Positions 43,927 to 55,105 are shown, counted from the first letter of the stretch. The stretch is 64,000 nucleotides of DNA from Symbiodinium microadriaticum (GCA_001939145.1 LSRX01000813.1:198493-262492), one strand, 5' to 3'. Numbers and translations: made by a program. Notes: a model not told the origin generated them from the letters alone.

Positions 43927-44763
43927 ATGAGCAGAAGCATGAGCGGCTTGCTGGACGAGGTTGGAAGTCGCAAGGATGAAGTCGAGACTTCCTTGCAGAA
44001 GCTGAGGGATCTCGCCTTAGGCGAGGGCGAGGGCAGGGAAGCGGATGCAGAGGCCGATAAGGAGGAAGCCCTCGGGGCGGTGCTGGAGGGCCTGGAGGCC
44101 GCCACGCTTCGCAGCAGCACCTGCCAGCGCCGCTTCCTTCAGCTCGACGGGCCCCAGCTGCTTCTGACCGGTATGGCAGCGCACCTTGAGAACATGAAGA
44201 TACAGCTCATCTCCTGCCGCATTCTGCAGCATTTGGCTTCCTTGGTGTCTTTGGATGCCGCAGAAGTCTTGGCAGACTTTGGGGCCTGTGAGGCCATCCA
44301 AAAGGCATTGGAGGCACACCCAAACGTTGCGGCTTTGCACCAGGCGGCTTTGCAGGCCTTAGAGCTCCTCGCCTTCACCGGAACCGAAGCCCGTCTTAAG
44401 GCTCTTCGCTGCGGCTGTCCCGAAGTGGTGGTCGCTTCCTTGAAGCGTTTTCGGACCGATGCCCACGTTCAGCAGGCCTGCCTGGCAGCCTTGCAGGCCC
44501 TGCTAGAAGACTCTGCAGTGGGTACATCGACGGATTCAGAGGAAGAGTCCAATTGTCAGGAGATCGTGGCAAAGTTGGGCGGCATCGCAGCAATCGTGGG
44601 AGCGCTTGCAGACCACCGCGAAGATGCGCAGCTCCAGTATTGGGGCCAGGTAGTGCTGTCAGCACTTTGTCACGATAATGTGAAGCTGCGCGCTGAAGCG
44701 CAGCAGAAGTGCCACTGGCAGCGCATCGAGCACCTTCGCTGCATGCCAGTGTACAAGTTTTGA
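43927..44763 (+). CDS. Armadillo-repeat-like protein, 278 aa
   Basis: A single open frame reads from ATG at 43,927 to TGA at 44,761. It is open upstream to 43,816, so a 5' exon may precede it; a TAG acceptor-like site lies just before 43,912. Residues 1-60 are a charged helix (RKDEVETSLQKLRDLALGE), then an acidic patch. From about residue 70 the sequence is made of 40-45-residue all-helical repeats typical of armadillo proteins: ILQHLASLVSLDAAEVLADFG, AIQKALEAHPNVAALHQAAL, ALELLAFTGTEARLKALRCG, VVASLKRFRTDAHVQQACLA, AKLGGIAAIVGALADHRED and WGQVVLSALCHDN. The recurring G(G/A)/I-Ala pattern and Asn/Leu/Ala positions support the fold. Armadillo proteins mostly bind other proteins; the partner is unknown. 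This is the cleanest single-exon gene in the window. Confidence 0.8.
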   Translation: MSRSMSGLLDEVGSRKDEVETSLQKLRDLALGEGEGREADAEADKEEALGAVLEGLEAATLRSSTCQRRFLQLDGPQLLLTGMAAHLENMKIQLISCRILQHLASLVSLDAAEVLADFGACEAIQKALEAHPNVAALHQAALQALELLAFTGTEARLKALRCGCPEVVVASLKRFRTDAHVQQACLAALQALLEDSAVGTSTDSEEESNCQEIVAKLGGIAAIVGALADHREDAQLQYWGQVVLSALCHDNVKLRAEAQQKCHWQRIEHLRCMPVYKF

Positions 44764-45223
44764 ACTTTCAGTAGCCTTGGTCCCCGTGCCGACTTCATCT
44801 CACTTTGTTGAAGCAGATGCAGGAGCATCACATGTATTCAGCATGTTCTTTTTACAACTCAGCCTGCAACTCAGGGTTGACTTCGACATCTGAGCCATGC
44901 CTGCAGCCTCCGCGTCATGCCTACGCCTAAGACAGGCTGAGGCACGGCAGACCGCTCCATTCGCCTTCAAAACCAGGCCTGCGCCGTGTGGTTGCCCATT
45001 GCCTTGCAGACGTTAGGTGGGAGTCAGTTTTCTGCGAAATACCGTCCAGTTGATCTTTTTGCACTCTGCTGTACAGAGAGACCGTCGGGGCAAGGTCATG
45101 CATGCTTCAGCCCACATCACAGCCCCCAGCTTGTAGTTTGTTGAAGTCTGTCTTAAGCAGAGGCAACTGCAGAGTTGAGAAGTGTTTTATTTATTGCATC
45201 AGCATATTTCGCGGCTTCTCATC
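44764..45223. other. Probable 3'/5' intergenic region
   Basis: No protein-like frame. It separates two + strand genes head to tail. Confidence 0.5.
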
Positions 45224-47001
45224 ATGGCGTCGTTGGACGAGGAAGGCGACAATGCGATCGGACAGAAGGCAGGAGGATTGGCGAGGTTCGTGCACGGCAA
45301 AGCACTTGGCTTCGTAGATCAGTGCCTCGAGTCTGCCTCCGGCGACTTTCAAAAGCAGACAGAACTGGTCCTGTTCTGGATCGTTTGTGAGCTTGCACAC
45401 GCCTGCTCCACAGGTCAAGGATATGTACTACGAAATCATCAACGGAAAAGGACTGCTGCAACATGCCCCCATTCAGAACTTTCAGCGGTAGTATTGATCG
45501 CAGAAGTTGGCAGCCATATGACACCCGGTGAGTTAGGAGGCAAAAGATCATACGAGGAGGAAGCAAACGAGGTCATTCCGCGATGAGATGCTGTGGAATC
45601 TATGCTCTCTGGTGTGGAGATTCGCAGATCTTCGATCTGCAGCTGGCCGCGAGGCCGATGAGAAGAAGCACGTGAAGAAGCTTAATAAGCGAAGAGCTAA
45701 GGAGCTTCGGAGCCAGCAAGAGACTTGAATTCAAATCGGTGAGGGTACATACTGCTCTCATGCAGGAGCTGCGAAAGCAGCAGAAGAAACTGCAGGCAAA
45801 TTTCGCACAGCAGCGCAGCTTTAGGGTATATACTTGAATTCACGTCATGTGCAGGATGAGATGGCGAAGGCCCAATCCCACCGCCGTTTCGGGTCTGACT
45901 CCGCGAGAGCTGCAAAGTTAGTGTGCTGCCAGACGGAGCATGTCAGGGGTAGTCGTGTAGTCAAAGAAGGTTTGTCGATCTTTAATTCCCGTTCATCGCG
46001 TGCTGCATGTCCAGGCCGACTCGGACGATGATATCCCATTCTTCATGCAGGACACCTTATCAGCTTTGCAGTGATGTTTTGGAGTTGCCGCATTTCAGAT
46101 AAAGTCCTCAGATGTTGAGCCGTTGAACAGAGAGAGAGAGAGAGAGAGAGACAGAGAGCCCTGCCGAAAGAAAGAGAGAGACAGAGAGACGTATAGCGAC
46201 AGGGCTGCATTGGCCCCATCGACCATTCGAGGATGCCAGCATCAAGGCAGCAATGCGGGAGCGTGCAGAAGAGGACTTGGGACGGGCGTGACACTTGACT
46301 TTGGTTGGAGATAAGACAATGAAGTGCAGCAGAAGATCAGAAGTATGCAAATTGGGCAGCATGATGCGCGCGAAGTGTCATGCCTTTATTGAGCATAGGC
46401 TCAATGAAATCCATTGAGTCCTCTTGAGTCGTTGGATCAAGCACGCTACGTGACTTGTTGAGACCCGGCCTTCGTGACTAAACCATCCAGGGAATGACTC
46501 TTGCAGGAAGCAAGAAAAAACGCAAGCTCATCCTCGTCAAGCAGTAGCTCTTCCTCGGGGAAGAAAAAGAAGAAGCACGCGGCTGAGATGTTCCTATCAT
46601 GCAACAGCCACAAGTAGTGGATGACGTACTGACGTTTGCGCAGTTGTGCAAACCAAGCCTCTGTCTCATGCAAAGGGATCGCTTGTTTCTGCGTTGCTGT
46701 GTGTGTTGGACGTTTTGGGCTCGACAAGGGCGACCTCTCCTGTCCTGCACTGTGCACTGCATCCTCTTGCGTCCACAGGAAGAAGAAGGATAAGAAAAAG
46801 AAGAAGAAGGTGTCTCGGCCCAGTCTCGGCTAGGCTGAGCTGCCTGAATGATGTCCACGGATGGAGCAAACGTCGGAGGATAAGAAAAAGAAACAGAAGA
46901 AAACCAAAAAAGTGAGGGGCTTAGATCTGTCCTCATTACACGTCATGGATCGTGTCGCTGGCGATTCCCTGGAGGCCAAGAAGTCGTCTTCCTCCAGCTA
47001 G
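45224..47001 (+). CDS. Lys/Ser-rich charged protein, multi-exon
   Basis: ATG at 45,224 (ATCATGGCG) starts MASLDEEGDNAIGQKAGGLA and an amphipathic stretch. Later exon-like pieces, each after AG: 45,414-45,488 (VKDMYYEIINGKGLLQHAP); about 45,648-45,728 (DEKKHVKKLNKRRAKELR); about 45,766-45,825 (ELRKQQKKLQANFAQQR); 45,856-45,920 (DEMAKAQSHRRFGSDS); about 46,015-46,050 (ADSDDDIPFFMQ); about 46,230-46,285 (SIKAAMRERAEEDLGR); about 46,507-46,590, an 11-Ser run then GKKKKK; about 46,782-46,830 (KKKDKKKKKK); and 46,879-47,001 (KKKKQKKTKKVRGL...) ending in a Ser run and TAG. Poly-Ser and poly-Lys tracts suggest a nuclear, disordered C-terminal half (inference). Exact donors are not fixed. The family was not recognised. 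Confidence 0.6.
46128..46190. repeat. (GA)n microsatellite
   Basis: GA/GAAA run inside an intron of the Lys/Ser-rich gene. Confidence 0.9.
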
Positions 47002-47676
47002 CTGAGAGAATGATGTGAGGTGTCTACCCACTGGAAAGGGTCCGTCTTAGTAGCCATGTTGCGTGCAACACTCGCAGCAGATGCTGAAGGATTGCACTCC
47101 TGCTTTCATGTCAGATACCTTCAATGGCTGATGGCGATCCATGCGAGCTCTTCGCTAGAACCTGCTTTGCAGGCGATCTGCCGGCTTCGCAAAACTGGAC
47201 ATAACATCTTCTTGCAGTTTCCCGTTCCCCGATGAAGCTATGAAGGCTCGCGGAAGAAAAACAAGGCCTCCTCGACCTTGGTCAGCACGCTTGTGCAAAC
47301 AAAGGAGCCGCGACTCATTCTCACCTGAAGCCTCACTTCTCAGATCCTTGCACCTCAGCAGTCAAAATCGTAGCCGCTACGGCTCAGACCAGAGGATACC
47401 AGAGGTTTGTGCAGCGATAGACTCGCACTGCAAACTGCATGTCTGGAGAAATCTGAGTTTCAGGAGCTGTTCACAACTGAGATTTGTCTTCAAAGATTTC
47501 TCCCGAATTGTCTTCATGTTCATGTTTCCGGCCGCTCAAGACTCGAGAGCAAGGCCTCGGGTGCAGAGTTCAGAGCACCATTTACAGGAGACAGCGGTGG
47601 TTCAACTTAAGTACTTTCGGGAGCTTGAATCGCCGTCTGGGTTGCCACAGATTCTTCTACTGGTCGTAGTGCCAGA
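47002..47676. other. Intergenic region with undistinguished open frames
   Basis: + frames at 47,020-47,235 and 47,240-47,680 are open, but neither has a good start or a motif. Confidence 0.4.
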
Positions 47677-49878
47677 ATGAGAACATTTCGGCATGTGTCT
47701 CTGCGTCTGTGGCTCCCAATAATGTTTTGTTTAAGCGCGCACGGCTCGGCAATAAAGGTTGACCATGCCTTGGTGCCAGGTGACCTCATGCCCAAACCCT
47801 GGAGCTTCCAGCAGGGTGGCTTTGCAGGCTCCAGTGGGGCGCATGTGCAAAGGCCAAGAATCCGCCAAGCGTGTTGTGGGAGCTCCTGCGAGGCAGCCAG
47901 AGCAAGGGGACCTGGAGAGTTTCTGACCAGGCGACAGCGACTAAGAGTCTACGAACAGTCTAAGAGTCTCCCGCATTTCTTTTGTTTGCAGGTGGCAATG
48001 ATTCCCCCGCACTTGCTGGGGCTGTCGGGCTCCCTGCTTCGGCGAAGGTGCCCAAGCAACTACCATGGATTTTTAGGGGATCCATGGGTAGCTTTCTTTT
48101 GCACTCGAAAGCTGGGTGTATAAGTCATTACGAGCGCTCCGTAGCGAGCCTGCATGCTTCACCACTCAGGTGATACCCCGGACAGGTTAATCAGTGCGCA
48201 TCATCCGTTTGTCTTCGATCTGGCACAACATCGGCAGACATATGCCCTGGGCTCAGCCATGCGGTCTGCACTCATCACTTGCAACTTCTCGCTTCTTCGT
48301 GTCAGTGACGCTCGCTCTCCGGAGCTCAGGCGGAGGATTAGCTGCTTTGCCGTTCCTCTCCGATTTACTGGTTTCACACACCTGTGTGGCGACTGTCTGG
48401 CCGCCGCAAGCGGCAACTTGGGGAGACTTGCGAGCTCAGCGCTGCTAAAATAGTGCGGCCCTCAACGGTCGTTGTGCAATGTTAGTCGCAGCTTTCGTCT
48501 ATGTTCTGGTGTTTGTTCAGAAGATTGGCTGGCGCTTCGGCATTCGAACAGACTGAGGATGTGCGGTCGGTTCGCCGTGGTCCGAGCTTTCAGAGGTCGG
48601 TCTTCTAAGCGCTTCTCAGACAGCAGACAGCAACTCTGCATCACTGTCACCGGGATCCTTCGGCAGAGATGCCGGCCCGAACCACAAAGTCTGTTCGGGT
48701 TCGGGCTGGGTGCATGGATGTACAGGGATATTTCGGAGCCTGTTGTAAGGGTCTGTCCCCAGAGGCTTCACTTCGTGGTTCTGGCAAGCCATCCCTGCCG
48801 TGGTGCTTGGGGCTGCGCAGCACGCCGAACCGCTTGAGAACTGGGAGCGTGCCAACTCCGAGCTTGCAGTGCGCCCAGTGCCCCCCGGCTTAAAGGTGTG
48901 TGGAGCTTCTGCTTCCTTTCCCCGTGCTGGCACGGCTCATGGTGCCACTCAAGGGTTGCAAGTGCTTCATAGCCCTCCTCGGGTGTGGACAGCGGTGGTC
49001 AAACAGGCTTGGCCACAGTGTTGTAGGTGTAGTGGGATGTTTGGAGAGGTTCAAGTCTGAAGGGCTTTCTGGCTGCAATATGCTACAAATCTTCAACGCC
49101 ATAGTCCCCTTTGGGGTGTTGCATGCATGCTATTTTGGATAAAGAGAAAATCCGTAGGGCAAAGGAAGGTCTCCCGGCTGGAGGGCATCGGTTGATGCTT
49201 GGAACACCGACGTCAAGGTGCGAACCAGAGCTCGGAAATTGAAAGAGCTTTGGCTTCAGATGCTGGTGGCACTGGCGGAGACCGAATGACAAGGAGAATG
49301 TAACCATGGGCAAGTTGTGTGGGACCAGTCGACAGAGGTTCTTAGAGATCTGCCTGCTATTCACCAGCTACTCCTGACCCCAACACCCTAAATGAAGAAG
49401 CCACTGGTCGAGCTATCGGAAGCAGGGGCGTGTGCACCTGCAAGATCAGGAGTCTGGAACTTGCTAGCTTTGTTCATCACAACGTTTGCTGATGGTGTTC
49501 AGCTTTCTTTCGGATTCGGATTTCAGCCGCAACGACAGAAGCAGCTGGACCTTGAAAACGATAACCCAACCCCGAAGCTCGGCACCCAACCAGCTCGCAC
49601 CGTGTTTCAGGCTCTTTACTGCGACCTCGGCTTGTGCATCGATCCCTGGTGGCCTTGACAAGGCCAGTTTGGCGTCGCCCGGCTTTGATTTGCGGAGACT
49701 TCGCCGTTGGGGGATTCCAGCCAGGTCATCACGACACATCCCTGGATTAGAAACAAGCGGGAGGGAAGTGTTCACAGCCAACAGGACAACTGTAAATGTG
49801 ATTCCCACGGATGACTTGGCAGTTGATTATTTGGCGGAGCAGGTCTCTCGGTTGTTGCTCTCCTTTGGGATTGTATAT
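47677..49878 (+). CDS. Candidate secreted or membrane protein, multi-exon
   Basis: ATG at 47,677 begins a typical signal sequence: RTFRHVSLR, a hydrophobic core (LWLPIMFCLSA), then HGSA. The mature start reads DHALVPGDLMPKPWSFQQGG. Downstream + strand pieces include about 48,200-48,290 (FVFDLAQHRQTYALGSAMR), a hydrophobic piece at 48,480-48,554 (MLVAAFVYVLVFVQKIGWRF), about 48,939-49,060 (KGCKCFIALLGCGQ), about 49,452-49,657 (LLALFITTFADGVQLSFGF) and about 49,743-49,878 (REVFTANRTTVNVIPTDDLA, then a Leu-rich end). They lie in different frames, and only some splice sites are clear. The signal peptide is the firm part; the rest is provisional. Function unknown. Confidence 0.45.
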
Positions 49879-49954
49879 GCTGAGCCCGCGCACTGTTCGC
49901 TACATTTGCTGCTGCAGTTCTAAGCTTTTCCCAGTGGGGTGCTTGATGGTGCTT

Positions 49955-50310
49955 GCTTTCTGTCGTCCGGTTCCTGCGTCCGTTCGTTCGTCCGCCCGAA
50001 CGCCCGGCCGTCCATCCGTTATTCAGTCCTTCCGTCAGTGTCCGTCCGTTTGTCTCTCTCTGCCTCTCCGTGTTTCTGTCTCTGGGTCGTTTTATTCTTG
50101 TTTCTCTCTGTCCCTCTCCATTGTCCGTTTGCTGTGGCACGTCTCACTCTCACTCCGATCCTCACCCTCATCCTCACCCGCATTCATCACCCTCATTTTC
50201 ACGCTTAACTTGCTACTGCTGAGGTTTCTCGGGCCGATCCACATGAGCAGCCGTCACCCTCATGCTCATCCTCACTCTCACCCTCATCCTCACCTTCACT
50301 GTAAGCAGGT
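49955..50310. repeat. Pyrimidine-rich repeats (CCGT, CCTCAC)
   Basis: CCGTTCGT/CCGTCCGT units at about 49,968-50,060, CTCTGTCTCT at about 50,055-50,120, then CCTCACCCTCAT/CACCCTCATCCT units at 50,150-50,205 and 50,250-50,300. The + strand is nearly purine-free in places. Confidence 0.85.
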
Positions 50311-51394
50311 TGGTCATTGGTCAATGAATTCGAGCTTCCGATCAGAGTGATCAGAGTAATTCTAGCTAAAACAGCTGGGGGAACCGACTAGTGTGTTTTC
50401 GTTTTCGGAGGTCCGTGGTTCAGTTGCTGTTGCTTCCCTCCTTTCCGACCCAACGCACACAAGGAATGGGAGCTGGGAAGGGGCAGATGTGAAACCATGC
50501 AAAAAGCAACATGCGTGGTTCTCAACTTGATGCGAGTGGCAAGGGTTCAAACATTTGCACTGGGGCATCTATTCCCGTCCAGATCGCAGATGTCGCACTT
50601 GACTGAGGTCTTACGAAGTTTCTGAGTCTGCCAGAACCACGACATGGGCGCTAGCAGTCCTGCCTGCAGCCACGGGCTGGATCAATGGTGTGTAGCCCAT
50701 GCCACTGTGACTGTTGGAAGCTGCATTGGGAAGATCATAACGGAGCGAGGCCGTCGCCGCATGAAGGTTGCCCGGCCATTTCGGAGCACCGTGCGAAGTT
50801 TAGGCACCGTGCGATGGCTCCGAAGTTTTGGTCATGTGCGCCACGTCATTGCTGTGGAGCTTGCAGAGGCGTACCTAGAACAGAGTGACAAGAGAGAGTT
50901 CGCCTGAAGCTTCACGAGACCTGGAGAACCCAAGATTTTGCCACCGTCCTACAAAAAACCGGGTCTTTAGGCGAGGCAAGGAGCTTAATCTGTCTGGTCG
51001 AGAGCGATGCATGCTGGTTGTGGTCTTGCTGCCGCTTCAGGCCGCGTGCATTTGTGCTTAGCCGTAGCCGCTTGAGGGCAGAGCCGGCCACCAGACTTTG
51101 CTCGTACGGCTCCAAGTACAAGTGATACCTGAGACGTTTCTTCAAGCGAGCGGACAGTACTCCCGGTGGCTCGCCAGGCCAAGCAAAGCATTTGTCCATG
51201 GCCGTCTTGAGTCCTGTGATTCGTCCTTCCTTGCAACTCTTTCTAACCTTGGGTAGTTTAGCTCCAACTCCTCAAAGTAGGGGCAGCATATAGACAGCAA
51301 AACTCGAACCACACTGCGCAGTGTGCAGCGTGGCTCCATCGCAGGCAATCTTGTTCAGTCGATCAGGAGAGTTCTCCTCGAATATCAGCCTGCA
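50311..51394. other. Ambiguous region
   Basis: Both strands carry open stretches of 60-95 codons with protein-like content, for example + 50,644-50,907 and - 50,912-51,348. I cannot choose between them. Confidence 0.35.
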
Positions 51395-51664
51395 ACATGC
51401 CGTGGAGATGCTGGATGTGGAGGAGCAAGAACATGATCATGACAAAGGCGCTCCTGCGGACTTTGGGTCGTCCGAATTGTGTGGATGGCACAGGGCTTTT
51501 TCTCAGACCGCCCAGAGAAGCAGATAGGTCTACAGTGCTTTACAGCATCTGATAGAGACTTCTTCCTGCATGATGTATGCACTGGAATCGGAATGTTGTT
51601 ATTCAGAAGACATAAGCCCGCAGGTGCTGGCCGAAGGTGAGATGGACGTTGCAGCTCATGATTG
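51395..51664 (+). CDS. Candidate 3' exons
   Basis: A piece at about 51,380-51,510 reads HAVEMLDVEEQEHDHDKG. A piece at about 51,560-51,664 reads MYALESECCYSEDISPQVLA then GEMDVAAHD and TGA. Both are on + and acidic. Minus-strand frames are also open here, so the assignment is weak. Confidence 0.3.
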
Positions 51665-52447
51665 AAGAGCGAGTTCTGCATGGGCCATGTCTGGTGTGAT
51701 CAGTCGAAGCACCAGCCCCTGCATCACACACAAATGTGGACGCGCCACGCACTAACCTGCAGGCCCTGAGCCTCAGTGTCCATCAATGGCTCCAAGACCT
51801 TATCCAGCCGATTTAACCTAGTGAGGCCTGGTATACTTGCCAAGCTGAAAGCTCAACCGGAGGTCCAAGAGACCGGATTTTGACGAAGGCTTCGCAACTC
51901 GTCCGAGAGGATTACAGCCTTGTTTCGAATGTACTCCGCCAATGGGCTCTTGCAGGAAACTCGGTTGTGGCAAGAGTCATGCAGCCAAAATCAAGCAAGG
52001 GCTTTCGAATGCCACAACTAAGCCAAAGGCCATTGGCAGAAGACTCACTTGTTTTGCGAGAGAGTGTAGCCGGATTGCACATACTGCGTCAAGACTCCGC
52101 AACTTCCCTTGCTTGATTGAAAGAACCGCACCATCGAAGCTCAGCCGCGAGCGCAATAGACATTTGGTGGTTCTGGCAGACACACGGTGAAGCGTCACAT
52201 AGTGCACAGACACCCACACCCACGCGCCCATCACCCTTTCTAGGCACGCGGCCAAAGATCTTGTCATCTTCCCGGGCACCCGTCATGCTGGGCTGCCCGT
52301 GTAGACGTCAGACGAAAATCTTGCATGCAAAAGTTTGAAAAAGAGATTTTGAAACTGTGAACTTTGTGAGGCACCGAAAAGGCTCAGGCGCCCGACATAA
52401 AAAGCAATGTTGATAGTCTCCGGCCAGCACTCTAGTTCTTAGGCTAG
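51665..52447. other. Ambiguous region
   Basis: A + frame at 51,880-52,116 (QLVREDYSLVSNVLRQWALA) and overlapping minus frames are all protein-like; no decision is possible from sequence alone. Confidence 0.35.
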
Positions 52448-52871
52448 GTGTGGTTTCTGTTTGGAAAGTGCGGCTTTCTGTTGGAGGATAGGGCGCCTGT
52501 TTCTTGCGATCATGTTGCCGTCTTCAAAATTCCACCCGGGCAAACCGTCAGATTCCACGACCTGCAGCCCCGCAAAGCAAGAATGGTAAGAAAGTGCTTG
52601 ATTGGGTGTATCCGATCCTTGGGAAGTGCATTTGGCTTGCTGTGCTCACAGACATCCGGGTGTGCCTAGAAGAACGGTCAGAGAGTCGAAAGTTGCAGTT
52701 CATTCCTTTCCGGACAGAACTGGTTGCTTGAGCCTGTGCTGCAGACGAGCAATGCACACCATTGACCAGAGGGTTACTCCACTCGTCAAGTTAATGCAGG
52801 TGTCCAGCACCCTCCGAGCTGAGTATAGACACAGGTGCAGCTTTCCAGACGTGATTCTGGAATTTGCATAG
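52448..52871 (+). CDS. Candidate last exons of the + strand array
   Basis: A piece ending at about 52,590 (PVSCDHVAVFKIPPGQTVRF) is followed by GTAAG (AGAATG|GTAAGAAAG), a good donor. A second piece (about 52,742-52,871) reads AMHTIDQRVTPLVKLMQVSS and ends at TAG after VILEFA. If correct, this is the right-hand end of the + strand genes. No domain was recognised. Confidence 0.35.
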
Positions 52872-53034
52872 CATGTTCAAAAATGCATAGTTCTCGTTGT
52901 TTGCTCAGGCTCCTTTTTGGCATGCAACTTGCAAGCGTTTCACATGACCGCTGGGGTGTAAAACATGCTGCCTTGAGTCTTCCTTTCGTGTAGTCGGGAC
53001 AGCACGCGCACAGACACACCTGATATATAATATC

Positions 53035-54803
53035 TATAGGGGCCACAGCGCAGAAACCATTTAAGTGCTCTGCACTTGCAGCTGCCACCTTCGACCCAGA
53101 AGTGACAATGGCTTGTAGACCAGCAGGCAGCGTGTGCATGAGGCTCAGCTGTTCCTGCATCTGCTTGCTGAGCTCCACACAAGCCCTGGGGATTCACCGA
53201 ACTCTGCGGCTTCCAATACGCCTGCGGATCTCTTGCTTGAGAGCTGTCATGGTGGGCGTGCCGTTGCACAGGTTTTGGAAGCTGCGCCCAAAAGCCCAAA
53301 AAACCGAAACCCCTTCAAAAACGCCGGCAAGCTGCGTAAAGGCGTAACAAGGGGGCGGCCTCCGCCAGGCGCCGGTGTAAGCGCCAGGCCGAGGCTTGCG
53401 GCCAGGCCGGGGGCCAGGCCGAGGCTGAAGCCGTGGCCTGGGCTTGGGAGCGACTCTGAGCTTCTCTCTTGACACGCTCGCAACGTCTTCAGCCAGCTCC
53501 TTGTAGTTTTTTGTCCAGAGAGAAATTCTGTCACTTCTTGGGCTCCGGCATCATGTAGCATAGCGGCAGCACGTTAACAAGCAGACTGGGGACGTTTTTC
53601 TCCATAGTGCTTTCTCATCAATGCCATCCGGCATGACCGCAACAATACGCTTGGCTTTTGGACTTGTCTCGGTACATCACTGCACCGGTGACCGCAACAA
53701 TACGCTTGGCTTTTGGACTTGTCTCGGTACATCACTGCACCGGTGACCAGATCCTGGATATCTGCCTGTGTGATAGCTTGCATTTCTGCTGTCCGAGCAA
53801 AGGCAAGCAGAACGGACGTTTGCCGAAGCGAGTCTTCCCAATTTTGTCCTGACAGGATCGACCCTTCACTGCGTCACTTTTGCACTCCGAAGTGTGCAGA
53901 GCAAGCTCCTCTCGCAAGTCCCCCAGCGCAACCGGTACAAGCTTAAGCACTGTGGCCAGTTTGGCTTGACTCCCCGCCTGAGCCAAAAACTCTAAGCAGA
54001 GCTGCCGATGAGGCGAGCACCATCCGCAAGTGAACGGTTTCTCTTCATGAGCCCAGTAGCCTAAGATAGCCTAAGGCCCTAAGGCTTCTTCCGTCCAGAT
54101 GCCTTTGCCGTGCAGCTCGGGTCTGGCCACTGGAAGAGACTGATGGCAATTACCATCTTGTGCAAGATGCTGCGGTTTCTTCGAAGGGTCTCCAAGCTAA
54201 GCTTTGCTTGATCTGCGAGTTTGCAGTGGAGAGCCTGCCGCCGCCGCTTGTCTGGTCTAAGAAGCGGCTCTGTAAATCCAGCCGAAGCATCGAGTGCTCG
54301 CACGACTGGCAAGCTTCAAGCCAATCTTTTTCCCATTCGGTCGCAGACCGGAGAAGCTGTGTGTGTTTGCATCTGGGGTGCACGATTCATGCACCCAGAC
54401 TTGTGAGGGATTGGTCACACCAGTCTCGACAAGATTGGATGTGAGCATGCAGCTGTCGGGCGGTAACTTGTTCATCCTGCACTTGTGCACTTTCTGAAGG
54501 AGTTGTGCTGGAGAGCGGGATGGTCTGCGACAGGCCTCGCTGCATCTCAGACTCACCGTTAAAGGGCTCGAGGAGCTCCACCAGAGTAGCAGGGGTCTTC
54601 TCTCCTTGACACGACGCTGCGGATGTGCTGCTGTCTTGGCTGTGACTTTGCTCCTCGAAACTCGAATCGCAAAATCGCAGGAGGGCCTCAGCCTGCCTCA
54701 AAACCGTTAACCGACTAAGAACCCGCATACCCAAAGCACCGCTGCGCGGTGCTTTGGGCTGTGCTGCCCGTGTGCGAGCTGCAGCGAGCAAGCAGCTGGC
54801 CAA
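53035..54803 (-). CDS. Multi-exon gene on the minus strand, helical, function unknown
   Basis: Minus-strand pieces in order: 54,803-54,393 (AEALLRFCDSSFEEQSHSQD, ATLVELLEPFNGESEMQRG, DEQVTARQLHAHIQSCRDW); 54,356-54,315 (LLRSATEWEKDWLE); 54,234-54,079 (ALHCKLADQAKLSLETLRRN, ending at TAG); about 53,975-53,860 (AKLATVLKLVPVALGDLREE); 53,783-53,7xx (QADIQDLVTGAVMYRDKSK); about 53,650-53,600 (VAVMPDGIDEKALWRK); about 53,530-53,465 (NYKELAEDVASVSREKL); and 53,178-53,035 (ELSKQMQEQLSLMHTLPAG, donor GTGTGT). The 54,235-54,314 intron keeps frame with a GC donor (GAA|GCTTGC...GGCAG|GCTCTC). The TAG at 54,079 means these could be two genes. Helical content is high; the family was not recognised. Confidence 0.45.
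53635..53744. repeat. Exact 55-bp tandem duplication
   Basis: Two identical 55-bp copies (53,635-53,689 and 53,690-53,744), starting GACCGCAACAATACGCTTGG on the + strand and ending at CACCGGT. They lie within a minus-strand candidate exon. Confidence 0.97.
54730..54758. other. Perfect 12-bp hairpin with 5-base loop
   Basis: CCCAAAGCACCG, loop CTGCG, CGGTGCTTTGGG. It falls near the 5' edge of the visible minus-strand exons. No T-run follows on either strand, so it is not a bacterial-type terminator. Confidence 0.8.
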
Positions 54804-54971
54804 GAGCAGTCACAAATCCACAGGTCTTGTCGCAGCTGCCGTTAGAAGCCTTGCCGCCGCCAGGAAGCATCACGGGACCAGGCAATGCAGCATGGCACCT
54901 TGTTAAACAGAGTAGAGAGGTGCCAAGTGATGAAATAAATTAAACACAAGTAAAACGCCTGGCAAACAAAT

Positions 54972-55105
54972 TAAATGAGCTCAGGCTTCGAAGCGGGAGG
55001 CGAAGGGGGGCTTAAAGGGCTTCGAAGAGGGCTTCAAGGGCTTCAAGAGCTTCGAAGGGGTCTTAGGAAGGGCTTCGAAGGAGGCTTCAAGGGCCGTCTG
55101 CAAAT
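54972..55105. repeat. GGGCTTCGAAG-type short repeats
   Basis: Irregular units of GGGCTTCAAG/GGGCTTCGAAG/GAGGCTTCAA occur about ten times over 130 bp. Confidence 0.85.

Noticed and set aside
50685..50888. Cys/His-rich + frame (HCDCWKLHWEDH, KFWSC) recalling a CHORD-type zinc domain
   Set aside because: The order and spacing of Cys/His do not follow the CHORD pattern, and two other frames are open here.
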